Below, piece by piece: positions 1 through 5,880 of a stretch of DNA of 8,305 bases. The translations under genes were made by a program, and so were the position numbers. This stretch comes from Pseudomonadota bacterium (GTDB lineage: Bacteria > Pseudomonadota > Gammaproteobacteria > Xanthomonadales > Rhodanobacteraceae). Positions within the stretch are counted from its first letter, which is position 1; every line of letters begins with the position of its first letter. The notes under the pieces are model-generated. The model had not been told where the DNA came from. It made no database searches and saw nothing but the letters and a program-made list of their open reading frames with translations. Where the stretch lies: NCBI GenBank assembly GCA_023412995.1, contig JAEZQS010000009.1, positions 1 to 8,305 of the forward strand, given 5' to 3'.

Positions 1-1
1 C

Positions 2-2740
2 TGGCTGGGCGAGGCGCCGGGCCGCAGCGACGAGCTGTCGATGGCCGTCGCACGCCTGCGCCAGGAGCTTTCCGACCGCCTCGACGGGCGGGCGCCGGGC
101 GCACCGCCGCCGGCCGACACCGCGCGCGGCGCACCGGACGTGGCGGGTACGCAGGCATGGCTTGCGGACGAGCTCGGCCTGGGCGAGGCCGCCGCGAGCC
201 AGCTGGTCGATTACCTCGGTTCCGCGCGTGCGGCGCTGGGGGCGCTGCCGACGCAGGACGTGCTCGCGATGGGGCGCTTCTTCGACGAATCCGGTGGCAC
301 CCAGCTCATCATCCATTCGCCCTTCGGCAGCCGTCTCAACCGCGCCTGGGGCCTCGCGCTGCGCAAGCGCTTCTGCCGCAGCTTCAACTTCGAGCTGCAG
401 GCCGCGGCAACCGAGGACGCGATCGTGCTGTCGCTGTCCACCAGCCACAGTTTCCCGCTGGAAGACGTCGCGCGCTTCCTGCATTCCAGCAGCGTCCGCG
501 ACGTGCTGGTGCAGGCACTGCTGGACGCGCCCATGTTCGGGCTGCGCTGGCGCTGGAACGCCACCACGTCGCTGGCCCTCCCGCGCTTCCAGGGCGGCAG
601 CAAGGTGCCGCCGCAGCTGCAGCGGATGAAGTCGGAAGACCTCCTGGCGACGGTCTTCCCGGACCAGGTCGCCTGCCTCGAGAACATCGTCGGCGAGCGC
701 CAGATCCCCGACCACCCGCTGGTGGCGCAGACGCTGCAGGACTGCCTGCACGAGGCGATGGACATCGATGGCCTGGTCGCCCTGCTGCAGCGGCTGGAGC
801 GGGGCGAGGCACGCATCCTGGCGCGCGACCTCACCGCCCCGTCGCCACTGGCGGCCGAAGTGCTGGGGGCGCGTCCGTACGCGTACCTTGACGACGCGCC
901 ACTGGAGGAGCGCCGCACCCAGGCGGTCGTGAACCGCCGCTGGGCGAGTCCGGAAAGCGCCGATGACCTCGGCCGGCTCGATCCCGACGCGATCGACGCC
1001 GTCCGTGGCGAAGCCTGGCCGGACGCGCACTCGGCCCACGAGCTGCATGCCGCGCTGATGGGCATCGGCTGGCTTGCCTCCAGCGAGGCGCCTGCCGGAC
1101 AGGGATGGGAGGCGTGGCTCGCCACGCTGGCCGGCGAGCGCCGCGTCACCCGGGTTGCGTTGCCGGGCGGCAGCGCATGGATCGCCGCCGAGCGGCTGCC
1201 GCAGCTCGAGGCGATCCACCCCGGTGCCGCGCGCGCGCCATCGATCGCGGCGCCGGACGAATACGCCGCCGTGGCCTGGTCGCCCGAGGACGCACTGGTC
1301 GACCTGCTGCGCGCGCGCATGACCGCGCTCGGCCCGGTCACGGCTGGCGCGATCGCGGCCTCGCTGTCGCTCGAGGTGGCGGCGGTCGACTTCGCGCTAC
1401 TCAAGCTCGAAGGCGACGGCTTCGTCATGCGTGGCCGCTTCACCGAAGCCGCGCGCGATCCGGACAGCCCGGTGGAGTGGTGCGAGCGCCACCTGCTGGC
1501 ACGCATCCACCGCTACACCGTGCGCCGGTTGCGGCGCGAGATCGAACCGGTGCCGGTGCGCGATTACCTGCGTTTCCTGTTCGAGTGGCAGCGCGTCGCG
1601 CCGGGAACGCAGGTCAGCGGGCCGGACGCCCTCGCGGCGATCGTGCTGCAGCTGGAAGCCTACGAGGCGCCCGCCGGCGCGTGGGAAGCGGACATCCTGC
1701 CGGCACGCGTGGCCGGTTACGAGATCGCCTGGCTGGACGCGCTGTGCCAGTCGGGGCGCGTCGCCTGGACGCGCCTGCGCGCCCGGCGCGCCGCCGCAGG
1801 CGAGCGCATCGGCGGGCCGGTGCGGGCCTCCCCGGTGGCGCTGGTGCAGCGGCGCAACCGCGCGTTGTGGACGTCGCTGGGCGGGCAGGCAGGCGAGAAG
1901 CCGGCGCTGTCCTCGCGCGCGGAGACGGTGGCCGACTACCTTGCCGGCCACGGCGCTTCCTTCTTCGACGAACTGATGGCCGGCACGCGCCTGCTGCACA
2001 GCCAGCTCGAGGACGCGCTCGGCGAACTGGTCAGCGCCGGCCTGGTGCATGCCGACAGCTACGCCGGCCTGCGCGCCCTGCTGGTGCCTTCATCGAAGCG
2101 CCCCTCCACCCGCCGCAGCCACGGCCGGCGCAGCGCGTTGTTCGGCATCGAGGATGCCGGGCGCTGGTCGCTGGTCGAGCGGGCGCCGCTGCCCGAACCG
2201 GCGACGACGCGTGCGCCATCGCGCGGCGCGGTTGCCGATCCGGAGTCGCTCGAGCAGGTGGTACGCGTGCTGCTGCGCCGCTACGGGGTCATCTGCTGGC
2301 GCCTGCTCGCCAACGAACCGGAGTGGCTGCCGCCGTGGCGCGACCTGCTGCGCGCCTGCCACCGGCTCGAGGCCCGCGGCGACATCCGCGGCGGGCGCTT
2401 CATTGCCGGCCTGTCGGGCGAACAGTTCGCGCTGCCCGAAGCGATCGCCGCGCTGCGCGCATTGCGCAACCGCGAACCCGATGGCCAGCTCGTCTGCGTC
2501 TGCGGCGCCGATCCCCTCAACCTTGCAGGGACGCTGGTTGCCGGCGACAAGGTGCCGCGGCTGGCCGGTTCACGCGTCCTCTACCGCGACGGCGTCCCGG
2601 TGGCCACGCGCATCGCGCGCAAGGTGACCCAGCTCGAAGACACTGATGCCGCCACCAGCCACGCCTGGCGCATGGCCCTGCTCGGCGGTCTGCGGGTGCC
2701 GCGTTTCGCGTCTGTAACGGGGGGTGGGGAAGAGGAGTAG
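2..2740 (+). CDS. lhr: Lhr-type ATP-dependent DNA helicase, C-terminal part (5' end outside window)
   Basis: This is the C-terminal part of a large superfamily 2 helicase of the Lhr family, which translocates on single-stranded DNA and unwinds DNA or RNA:DNA duplexes in repair. The frame is open from base 2 (WLGEAPGRSDELS...), so the ATG at 41 is internal, and 913 codons before TAG are visible. Lhr proteins are usually about 1,400-1,500 residues, so both RecA-like ATPase domains should lie upstream; no Walker A or DEAH box is seen here. The HSPFGSRLNRAWGLAL block (near 314-361) is diagnostic of the DEAD/H-associated domain. A probable winged helix follows (about 1290-1440, LLRARMTALGPVTAGAIAAS). 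The end carries the Lhr signatures GGRFIAGLSGEQFALPEA (from 2390), ADPLNLAG (2507-2530) and a final VLYRDGVPVA stretch. In some Lhr proteins the C-terminal region has uracil-DNA glycosylase activity; that is untested here. The family is sure; the true start cannot be seen. Confidence 0.9.
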   Translation, partial: WLGEAPGRSDELSMAVARLRQELSDRLDGRAPGAPPPADTARGAPDVAGTQAWLADELGLGEAAASQLVDYLGSARAALGALPTQDVLAMGRFFDESGGTQLIIHSPFGSRLNRAWGLALRKRFCRSFNFELQAAATEDAIVLSLSTSHSFPLEDVARFLHSSSVRDVLVQALLDAPMFGLRWRWNATTSLALPRFQGGSKVPPQLQRMKSEDLLATVFPDQVACLENIVGERQIPDHPLVAQTLQDCLHEAMDIDGLVALLQRLERGEARILARDLTAPSPLAAEVLGARPYAYLDDAPLEERRTQAVVNRRWASPESADDLGRLDPDAIDAVRGEAWPDAHSAHELHAALMGIGWLASSEAPAGQGWEAWLATLAGERRVTRVALPGGSAWIAAERLPQLEAIHPGAARAPSIAAPDEYAAVAWSPEDALVDLLRARMTALGPVTAGAIAASLSLEVAAVDFALLKLEGDGFVMRGRFTEAARDPDSPVEWCERHLLARIHRYTVRRLRREIEPVPVRDYLRFLFEWQRVAPGTQVSGPDALAAIVLQLEAYEAPAGAWEADILPARVAGYEIAWLDALCQSGRVAWTRLRARRAAAGERIGGPVRASPVALVQRRNRALWTSLGGQAGEKPALSSRAETVADYLAGHGASFFDELMAGTRLLHSQLEDALGELVSAGLVHADSYAGLRALLVPSSKRPSTRRSHGRRSALFGIEDAGRWSLVERAPLPEPATTRAPSRGAVADPESLEQVVRVLLRRYGVICWRLLANEPEWLPPWRDLLRACHRLEARGDIRGGRFIAGLSGEQFALPEAIAALRALRNREPDGQLVCVCGADPLNLAGTLVAGDKVPRLAGSRVLYRDGVPVATRIARKVTQLEDTDAATSHAWRMALLGGLRVPRFASVTGGGEEE

Positions 2741-2791
2741 GCCTCCTCGCGCCGGGCGCCGCACCGCCAGCGAGCGCAGGGATCGGTCGCC

Positions 2792-2814
2792 GCGCGAGCG
2801 AAACCTGCTCGCGC
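2792..2814 (+). terminator. GC-rich hairpin after lhr, weak terminator candidate
   Basis: A perfect 8-bp inverted repeat, GCGCGAGC (2792-2799) and GCTCGCGC (2807-2814), encloses a 7-nt loop GAAACCT. It lies about 50 bp after the lhr stop and before the folA promoter, so it could end lhr transcription. No T-tract follows, so it is not a classic intrinsic terminator. Such hairpins also arise by chance in DNA this GC-rich. Confidence 0.3.
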
Positions 2815-2839
2815 CTCGCCCCATGCAACTTCCGAGCGG

Positions 2840-2868
2840 CTGACAGATGCGGCCGGGCTTGCCACAAT
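2840..2868 (+). promoter_or_regulatory. Candidate sigma70-type promoter of folA, leaderless arrangement
   Basis: A -35 box CTGACA (2840-2845, five of six consensus bases) is followed by exactly 17 bp and a -10 box CACAAT (2863-2868, four of six). Counting from the -10 box, transcription should start at about 2874-2875. A2874 is the first base of the folA ATG, so the mRNA would be leaderless or nearly so. This fits the absence of a Shine-Dalgarno sequence before the ATG, and it excludes the in-frame ATG at 2847, which lies inside the promoter spacer. Confidence 0.6.
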
Positions 2869-2873
2869 CGGCC

Positions 2874-3371
2874 ATGCCCATCCGCCTGATCGCCGCGCTC
2901 GACCGCCACCACGCCATCGGCCGTGGCGGCGCGATGCCGTGGCACCTGCCCGACGACCTGCGCCGCTTCAAGGTGCTGACGCTGGGCAAGCCGGTGCTGA
3001 TGGGGCGGCGTACCGCGGTGGCGATCGGGCGCGCCTTGCCCGGGCGCGAAAACCTGGTCCTGACGCACGGCACGCAGGCGCCGCATGCCGGCCAGCAGGT
3101 GGTGCATTCGCTCGAAGAGGCATGCGCGCGCGCCGGTGCGGACCTCGCGGTGATCGGCGGCGGCGAGGTGTACGCGCTGGCATTGCCGCGGGCGACGCAC
3201 CTGCACCTCACCTGGGTCGACACCGTGGTCGAAGGCGCCGACGCGTTCTTCCCGGCGTTCGACGCAACGGCCTGGCAGGTCACGTCGCGCGAGCGCCACG
3301 CGGCCCATGCGCGGCACGCGCACGCGATCGCGTTCGTCGATTACGTCCGCAAGGACTCCGCTGCGGAGTGA
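2874..3371 (+). CDS. folA: Dihydrofolate reductase
   Basis: This cytoplasmic enzyme reduces dihydrofolate to tetrahydrofolate with NADPH, supplying one-carbon units for thymidylate, purine and methionine synthesis; it is the trimethoprim target. The 165 residues compare with 159 in E. coli. Visible family motifs: the N-terminal strand IRLIAALD (3-10); the active-site block MPWHLPDDLRRFK (21-33), where D28 corresponds to E. coli Asp27; KPVLMGRRT (39-47), the NADPH-binding loop; GRALPGREN (52-60); and VIGGGEVY (93-100). The residue after T47 is Ala where E. coli has Trp47. I chose the ATG at 2874 because the protein then starts at the first beta strand and because the ATG at 2847 falls inside the predicted promoter. 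The gene converges on apaH with 25 bp between stop codons, the same neighbour and orientation as in E. coli. Identification is secure. Confidence 0.95.
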   Translation: MPIRLIAALDRHHAIGRGGAMPWHLPDDLRRFKVLTLGKPVLMGRRTAVAIGRALPGRENLVLTHGTQAPHAGQQVVHSLEEACARAGADLAVIGGGEVYALALPRATHLHLTWVDTVVEGADAFFPAFDATAWQVTSRERHAAHARHAHAIAFVDYVRKDSAAE

Positions 3372-3390
3372 GCGGCACGCCTTCCGCCGC
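3355..3390. terminator. Paired hairpins between convergent folA and apaH, possible bidirectional terminator
   Basis: A perfect inverted repeat ACTCCG-CTG-CGGAGT (3355-3369) overlaps the folA stop codon. It is followed by a second repeat, GCGGC (3372-3376) and GCCGC (3386-3390), in the 25-bp gap before the apaH stop. Convergent genes this close need transcription to end here or to overlap. Neither hairpin has a T-tract in either direction, so an intrinsic terminator is only a suggestion. Confidence 0.3.
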
Positions 3391-3396
3391 CGGTCC

Positions 3397-4242
3397 CTAG
3401 TCGGCGTCCTTGCCGACGGGCGGCTTGCGGTCGGATGCGATGGCGACGTATGCGGGTTCGGCGCTGTCCAGCCGCAGCGCGGTCAGTGCGCCGCCCCAGA
3501 CGCAACCGGTGTCGATCATGTAGACGCCGATGCCGGCGAAGCGGCCCAGCGTCGACCAGTGGCCACAGACCACGCGCACGTCGCGCTGCACCTGTCCCGG
3601 CACCGCGAACCACGGGTACAAGCCGGGCCGCTGCGTGCCCGGCGGGCCCTTGTCGCCGAAAGCGATGCGTCCGCGGACGTCGCAGTAGCGCATGCGCGTG
3701 AATACGTTGATGCCGGCGCGTAGGCGGTCGATGCCGCGCAGGCGCGGGTTCCACAGGTCCGGCTTGTTGCCGAACAGCTGGCGCAGCAGGCGCCGGTAAC
3801 CTTCGCCGTGCAGCCGTTCCTCGATCTCGCGCGCCGCGTCCACCGCCTGCGCCACGGTCCAGCGCGGGAACAGCCCGGCGTGCACCAGTAGCCAGCCCAG
3901 CTCGCGATCCAGGTGCAGCAGCTTCTGCCGTCGCAGCCAGCCCAGCAGCTCGTCGCGGTCCGGTGCGAACAGCACTTCGCGCAGTTCCGGGTTGACTCGC
4001 GCCTGGTCCTCGCGCTTGCGTTCGGCCACTGCCAGCAGCGAGAGGTCGTGGTTGCCAAGCACCACCAGCGCACGCTCGCCGAGCGCCTTGACCCGTCGCA
4101 GCACGGCCAGCGACTGGCCGCCGCGATTGACCAGGTCGCCGCAGAACCACAGGCGGTCATCCGGCCCCAGGGCGAGCGCGTCGAGCAGGCGGACGAGCTC
4201 GTCGTCGCAGCCCTGGATATCGCCGATCGCCCAGGTCGCCAT
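3397..4242 (-). CDS. apaH: Symmetrical bis(5'-nucleosyl)-tetraphosphatase (Ap4A hydrolase)
   Basis: ApaH cleaves diadenosine tetraphosphate symmetrically to two ADP, controlling this stress-linked dinucleotide; in E. coli it also removes Np4A caps from RNA. It is a metal-dependent enzyme of the PPP phosphoesterase family. The 281 residues match the E. coli length of about 280. Motifs in order: GDIQGC (7-12), GDLVNRG (35-41), LGNHDL (62-67), VHAG (120-123), NPRLRGIDRLR (165-175), FTRMRYC (181-187), CGHWSTLG (226-233) and DTGCVWGGALTALR (244-257). The first motif is GDxQG rather than the general PPP GDxHG; glutamine is common at this position in ApaH. The ATG at 4242 gives the standard N-terminus MATWAIGD. 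No strong Shine-Dalgarno sequence is visible. It is the last gene of the ksgA-apaG-apaH group, 77 bp after apaG. Confidence 0.96.
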   Translation of the reverse strand: MATWAIGDIQGCDDELVRLLDALALGPDDRLWFCGDLVNRGGQSLAVLRRVKALGERALVVLGNHDLSLLAVAERKREDQARVNPELREVLFAPDRDELLGWLRRQKLLHLDRELGWLLVHAGLFPRWTVAQAVDAAREIEERLHGEGYRRLLRQLFGNKPDLWNPRLRGIDRLRAGINVFTRMRYCDVRGRIAFGDKGPPGTQRPGLYPWFAVPGQVQRDVRVVCGHWSTLGRFAGIGVYMIDTGCVWGGALTALRLDSAEPAYVAIASDRKPPVGKDAD

Positions 4243-4319
4243 GTCAGCGCGTCGCCTGCCCGGGAAGGTGGTGGATGCGTTCGGTCCGGTCGGTCGTCAT
4301 CCCCAGGGCGCCGGCCGGG

Positions 4320-4703
4320 TCAGTGCAACGTGCGCGGGGTGCTCAGCACGAAGGCGGGAATCAGTGCGTCGAAGCACGTCCCGTCGTCGGCCACCATCTG
4401 GTAGCTGCCGTGCATCGTTCCGCAGGCGGTCTCCAGCACCGCGCCGCTGGTGTACTCGAAATCGGCCCCCGGCCGCACCCACGGCTGCTCGCCGATCACG
4501 CCATCGCCGCGCACTTCCCGCACCTTGCCGTTCTCGTCCGTGATGACCCAGTGGCGCGACAGCAGCCGCGCGCCCACCGTGCCGCGGTTGGCGATGGTGA
4601 TGGTGTAGGCGAACGCAAACCGGTTGTCCGCCGGCGCCGACTGCTCGTCGAGGAAGCGCGTATCGACCGAAATCGCGATGTCGTAGGGTTTGTCGCCGCT
4701 CAT
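4320..4703 (-). CDS. apaG: ApaG domain protein (Co2+/Mg2+ efflux protein ApaG)
   Basis: ApaG is a small fibronectin-III-like beta-sandwich protein. It has been linked to Co2+ resistance and Mg2+ efflux in Salmonella, and the same fold occurs in F-box proteins and mammalian PDIP38; its biochemical role is unclear. The 127 residues compare with 125 in E. coli. Conserved blocks: RFAFAYTITIANRG (28-41), LLSRHWVITDENG (47-59), VRGDGVIGEQPWVRPG (64-79), and FEYTSGAVLETACGTMHGSYQM (82-103), which carries the family's YTSG and GTMxGxYxM signatures. The frame stays open far upstream on this strand, but homology begins near the ATG at 4703, so the longer reading is spurious. It lies between ksgA and apaH. 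The 170-bp gap to ksgA, filled by a repeat, and a promoter-like sequence just before the ATG suggest it may be transcribed partly on its own. Confidence 0.95.
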   Translation of the reverse strand: MSGDKPYDIAISVDTRFLDEQSAPADNRFAFAYTITIANRGTVGARLLSRHWVITDENGKVREVRGDGVIGEQPWVRPGADFEYTSGAVLETACGTMHGSYQMVADDGTCFDALIPAFVLSTPRTLH

Positions 4704-4709
4704 GCGCCG

Positions 4710-4738
4710 ATTCTCGGGGAGCACGGCCACTTCGGCAA
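4710..4738 (-). promoter_or_regulatory. Candidate promoter of apaG, leaderless type
   Basis: On the minus strand, TTGCCG (4738-4733, four of six bases of the -35 consensus) is separated by 17 bp from GAGAAT (4715-4710, four of six of the -10 consensus). The -10 box ends 6 nt before the apaG ATG. The spacing and the AATCGG string directly before the start codon mirror the folA promoter. The boxes are weaker than those of folA, and the -35 box lies inside a hairpin arm. Confidence 0.35.
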
Positions 4739-4758
4739 GCACGGCTGCGTGCTTGCCG
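4733..4758. repeat. Perfect 11-bp inverted repeat upstream of apaG
   Basis: CGGCAAGCACG (4733-4743) and CGTGCTTGCCG (4748-4758) are exact reverse complements around a 4-nt loop GCTG. In the ksgA-apaG transcript this would form a very stable hairpin 30 nt before the apaG start codon. It has no following U-tract, so it could be a terminator remnant, an RNA-processing site, an operator or an attenuator; the sequence does not decide. Confidence 0.6.
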
Positions 4759-4759
4759 C

Positions 4760-4881
4760 GGGAATGGGGAATGGGGAATGGGGAATGGTTAAAGAGCAGG
4801 GGATGGGGATTCCGGGGTGGCGCAGGCCAACTCGCACAGCCGTAGCGCTTGACCATTCCCCATTCCCTATTCCCTATTCCC
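4760..4881. repeat. 122-bp inverted-repeat element with GGGAATG heptamer arms
   Basis: The left arm (4760-4787) is four exact tandem copies of GGGAATG followed by GTT. The right arm (4851-4881), read on the minus strand, is GGGAATA twice, GGGAATG twice, then GTC. The 31-nt arms pair almost fully around a 60-nt centre (4791-4850). The only differences are the two G/A changes and one terminal wobble pair. The structure resembles a small non-coding intergenic repeat (REP or MITE-like). I recall GGGAATG-rich intergenic repeats from xanthomonad genomes but cannot verify that here. The element lies between ksgA and apaG, and its right arm includes the ksgA stop codon. It contains no ORF and no obvious transposase. 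Confidence 0.75.
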
Positions 4882-5662
4882 CCATGTGCGTAGCCAGCCC
4901 GACGAACTGCGCCGGCGCCAGCTGCTCGGCGCGGCTGCGCGGATCGACGCCGGCGGCGACGATGGCGGCCTCGTCCAACAGGCCCCGCAGGGCATTGGCG
5001 AGCGTCTTGCGGCGCTGGCCAAACGCGGCGCGCACCACGCGCGCGATCGCTGCGCGCGGCACGGCCGGGCGTTCCGCCGGCGCGAGCGGCGTCAGGCGGA
5101 CCACCGCCGAATCGACTTTCGGCGGTGGGCGGAAGGCCGCGGGAGGCACCTCCAGCAGCGGCTCGACCCGGCACGACAGCTGCAGCATCACCGAGAGCCG
5201 TCCGTACACCTTGCTGCCGGGCGTCGCCGCCATCCGCTCGACCACTTCCTTCTGCAGCATGAAGTGCATGTCGGCGATGGCGTCGATGGCTTCGATGCAG
5301 TGGAACAGGATGGGCGAGGAGATGTTGTAGGGCAGGTTGCCGACCAGGCGCAGCGGCTTTCCGCCGCCGAGCGCGGCAAGGTCCACCGCCAGCACGTCGG
5401 CGTGGAGGATTTCCAATTCGCCGACGCCAGCGGCCGCCGCCGCGAGGCGTGGCAGCAGGTCGCGGTCGAGCTCGATCACGGTCAGTCGCCCGCAGGCGCG
5501 CAGCAGCGGCAGCGTGAGCGCGCCGTCGCCCGGGCCGATCTCCACCAGCCGCTGGCCGGCCTGCGGCGCAATCGCCTGCACGATCTGCCCCAGCACCCGC
5601 GCATCGTGCAGGAAATGCTGGCCGAACCGCTTCTTGTGCACGTGGCGGTCGGCGGGCGGCAT
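4874..5662 (-). CDS. ksgA: 16S rRNA (adenine1518-N6/adenine1519-N6)-dimethyltransferase
   Basis: KsgA (RsmA) uses S-adenosylmethionine to dimethylate two adjacent adenosines in the 3'-terminal helix 45 of 16S rRNA, a late checkpoint in small-subunit assembly; its loss gives kasugamycin resistance. From the ATG at 5662 the product has 262 residues. Motifs: KKRFGQHFLHD (10-20), the SAM-binding EIGPGDG (41-47), VIELDRD (62-68), HADV (87-90), the catalytic motif GNLPYN (108-113), MLQKEVVERM (135-144), YGRLSVMLQ (153-161), VPPAAFRPPPKVDSAVVRL (172-190) and FGQRRKTLANALRG (214-227). The frame stays open to 5944, but the extra residues are not family-like, and 5662 is the first start before the conserved block. 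The tail ends ATHMGE, shorter than the E. coli tail, with the last codons and stop inside the repeat element. In E. coli pdxA lies directly upstream; here otsA is divergent. Confidence 0.95.
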   Translation of the reverse strand: MPPADRHVHKKRFGQHFLHDARVLGQIVQAIAPQAGQRLVEIGPGDGALTLPLLRACGRLTVIELDRDLLPRLAAAAAGVGELEILHADVLAVDLAALGGGKPLRLVGNLPYNISSPILFHCIEAIDAIADMHFMLQKEVVERMAATPGSKVYGRLSVMLQLSCRVEPLLEVPPAAFRPPPKVDSAVVRLTPLAPAERPAVPRAAIARVVRAAFGQRRKTLANALRGLLDEAAIVAAGVDPRSRAEQLAPAQFVGLATHMGE

Positions 5663-5880
5663 CGGACGGGCAGGCGCAGGAAGGGAACGCGCATGGTAGG
5701 GCAGGCGCTGCCGCAAGGGCAGCCTCGGCAGTCGCAAGCGCGCGCGGAACGGTGCGATGCGCCCGCGGATGAGCGCGATCCCTCCCAAGCTGAACCCGAG
5801 GCAGCATGCAAGGGCATGGTTCAAGCTGCGGATATGCGTGCACCGCAACACTGGAGATGTCGCCCCCGCTGCAAGTTCCC
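5663..5880. promoter_or_regulatory. Divergent control region between ksgA and otsA
   Basis: This 218-bp gap must hold the promoters of both ksgA (leftward) and otsA (rightward). It contains a perfect 6-bp hairpin, GCTGCC-GCAAG-GGCAGC (5707-5723). I could not find a convincing -35/-10 pair for either gene. ORFs cross the region on both strands. On the otsA strand, however, codons from 5806 to 5880 have only about 60% G/C in third position, against about 90% after 5881, so it reads as non-coding. Confidence 0.4.

Noticed and set aside
41..43. ATG at 41 as the start of a short 899-residue Lhr protein
   Set aside because: The frame is open upstream to the window edge with Lhr-like sequence (WLGEAPGRSDELS), and helicases of this family need the ATPase domains that would lie upstream.
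211..1506. Long open frame on the minus strand opposite lhr
   Set aside because: It mirrors the GC-biased third positions of lhr; the product is Ser/Arg/Ala-rich, has no recognisable motif, and overlaps a firmly identified gene completely.
2847..2873. Upstream ATG giving a nine-residue longer DHFR
   Set aside because: It lies inside the predicted promoter spacer, has no ribosome-binding site, and adds residues before the first conserved beta strand.
4207..4224. ApaH metal-binding motif GDxHG altered to GDIQG as a possible loss of activity
   Set aside because: Glutamine at this position is common in ApaH proteins (I recall the same in Pseudomonas), and all other metal and catalytic motifs are intact.
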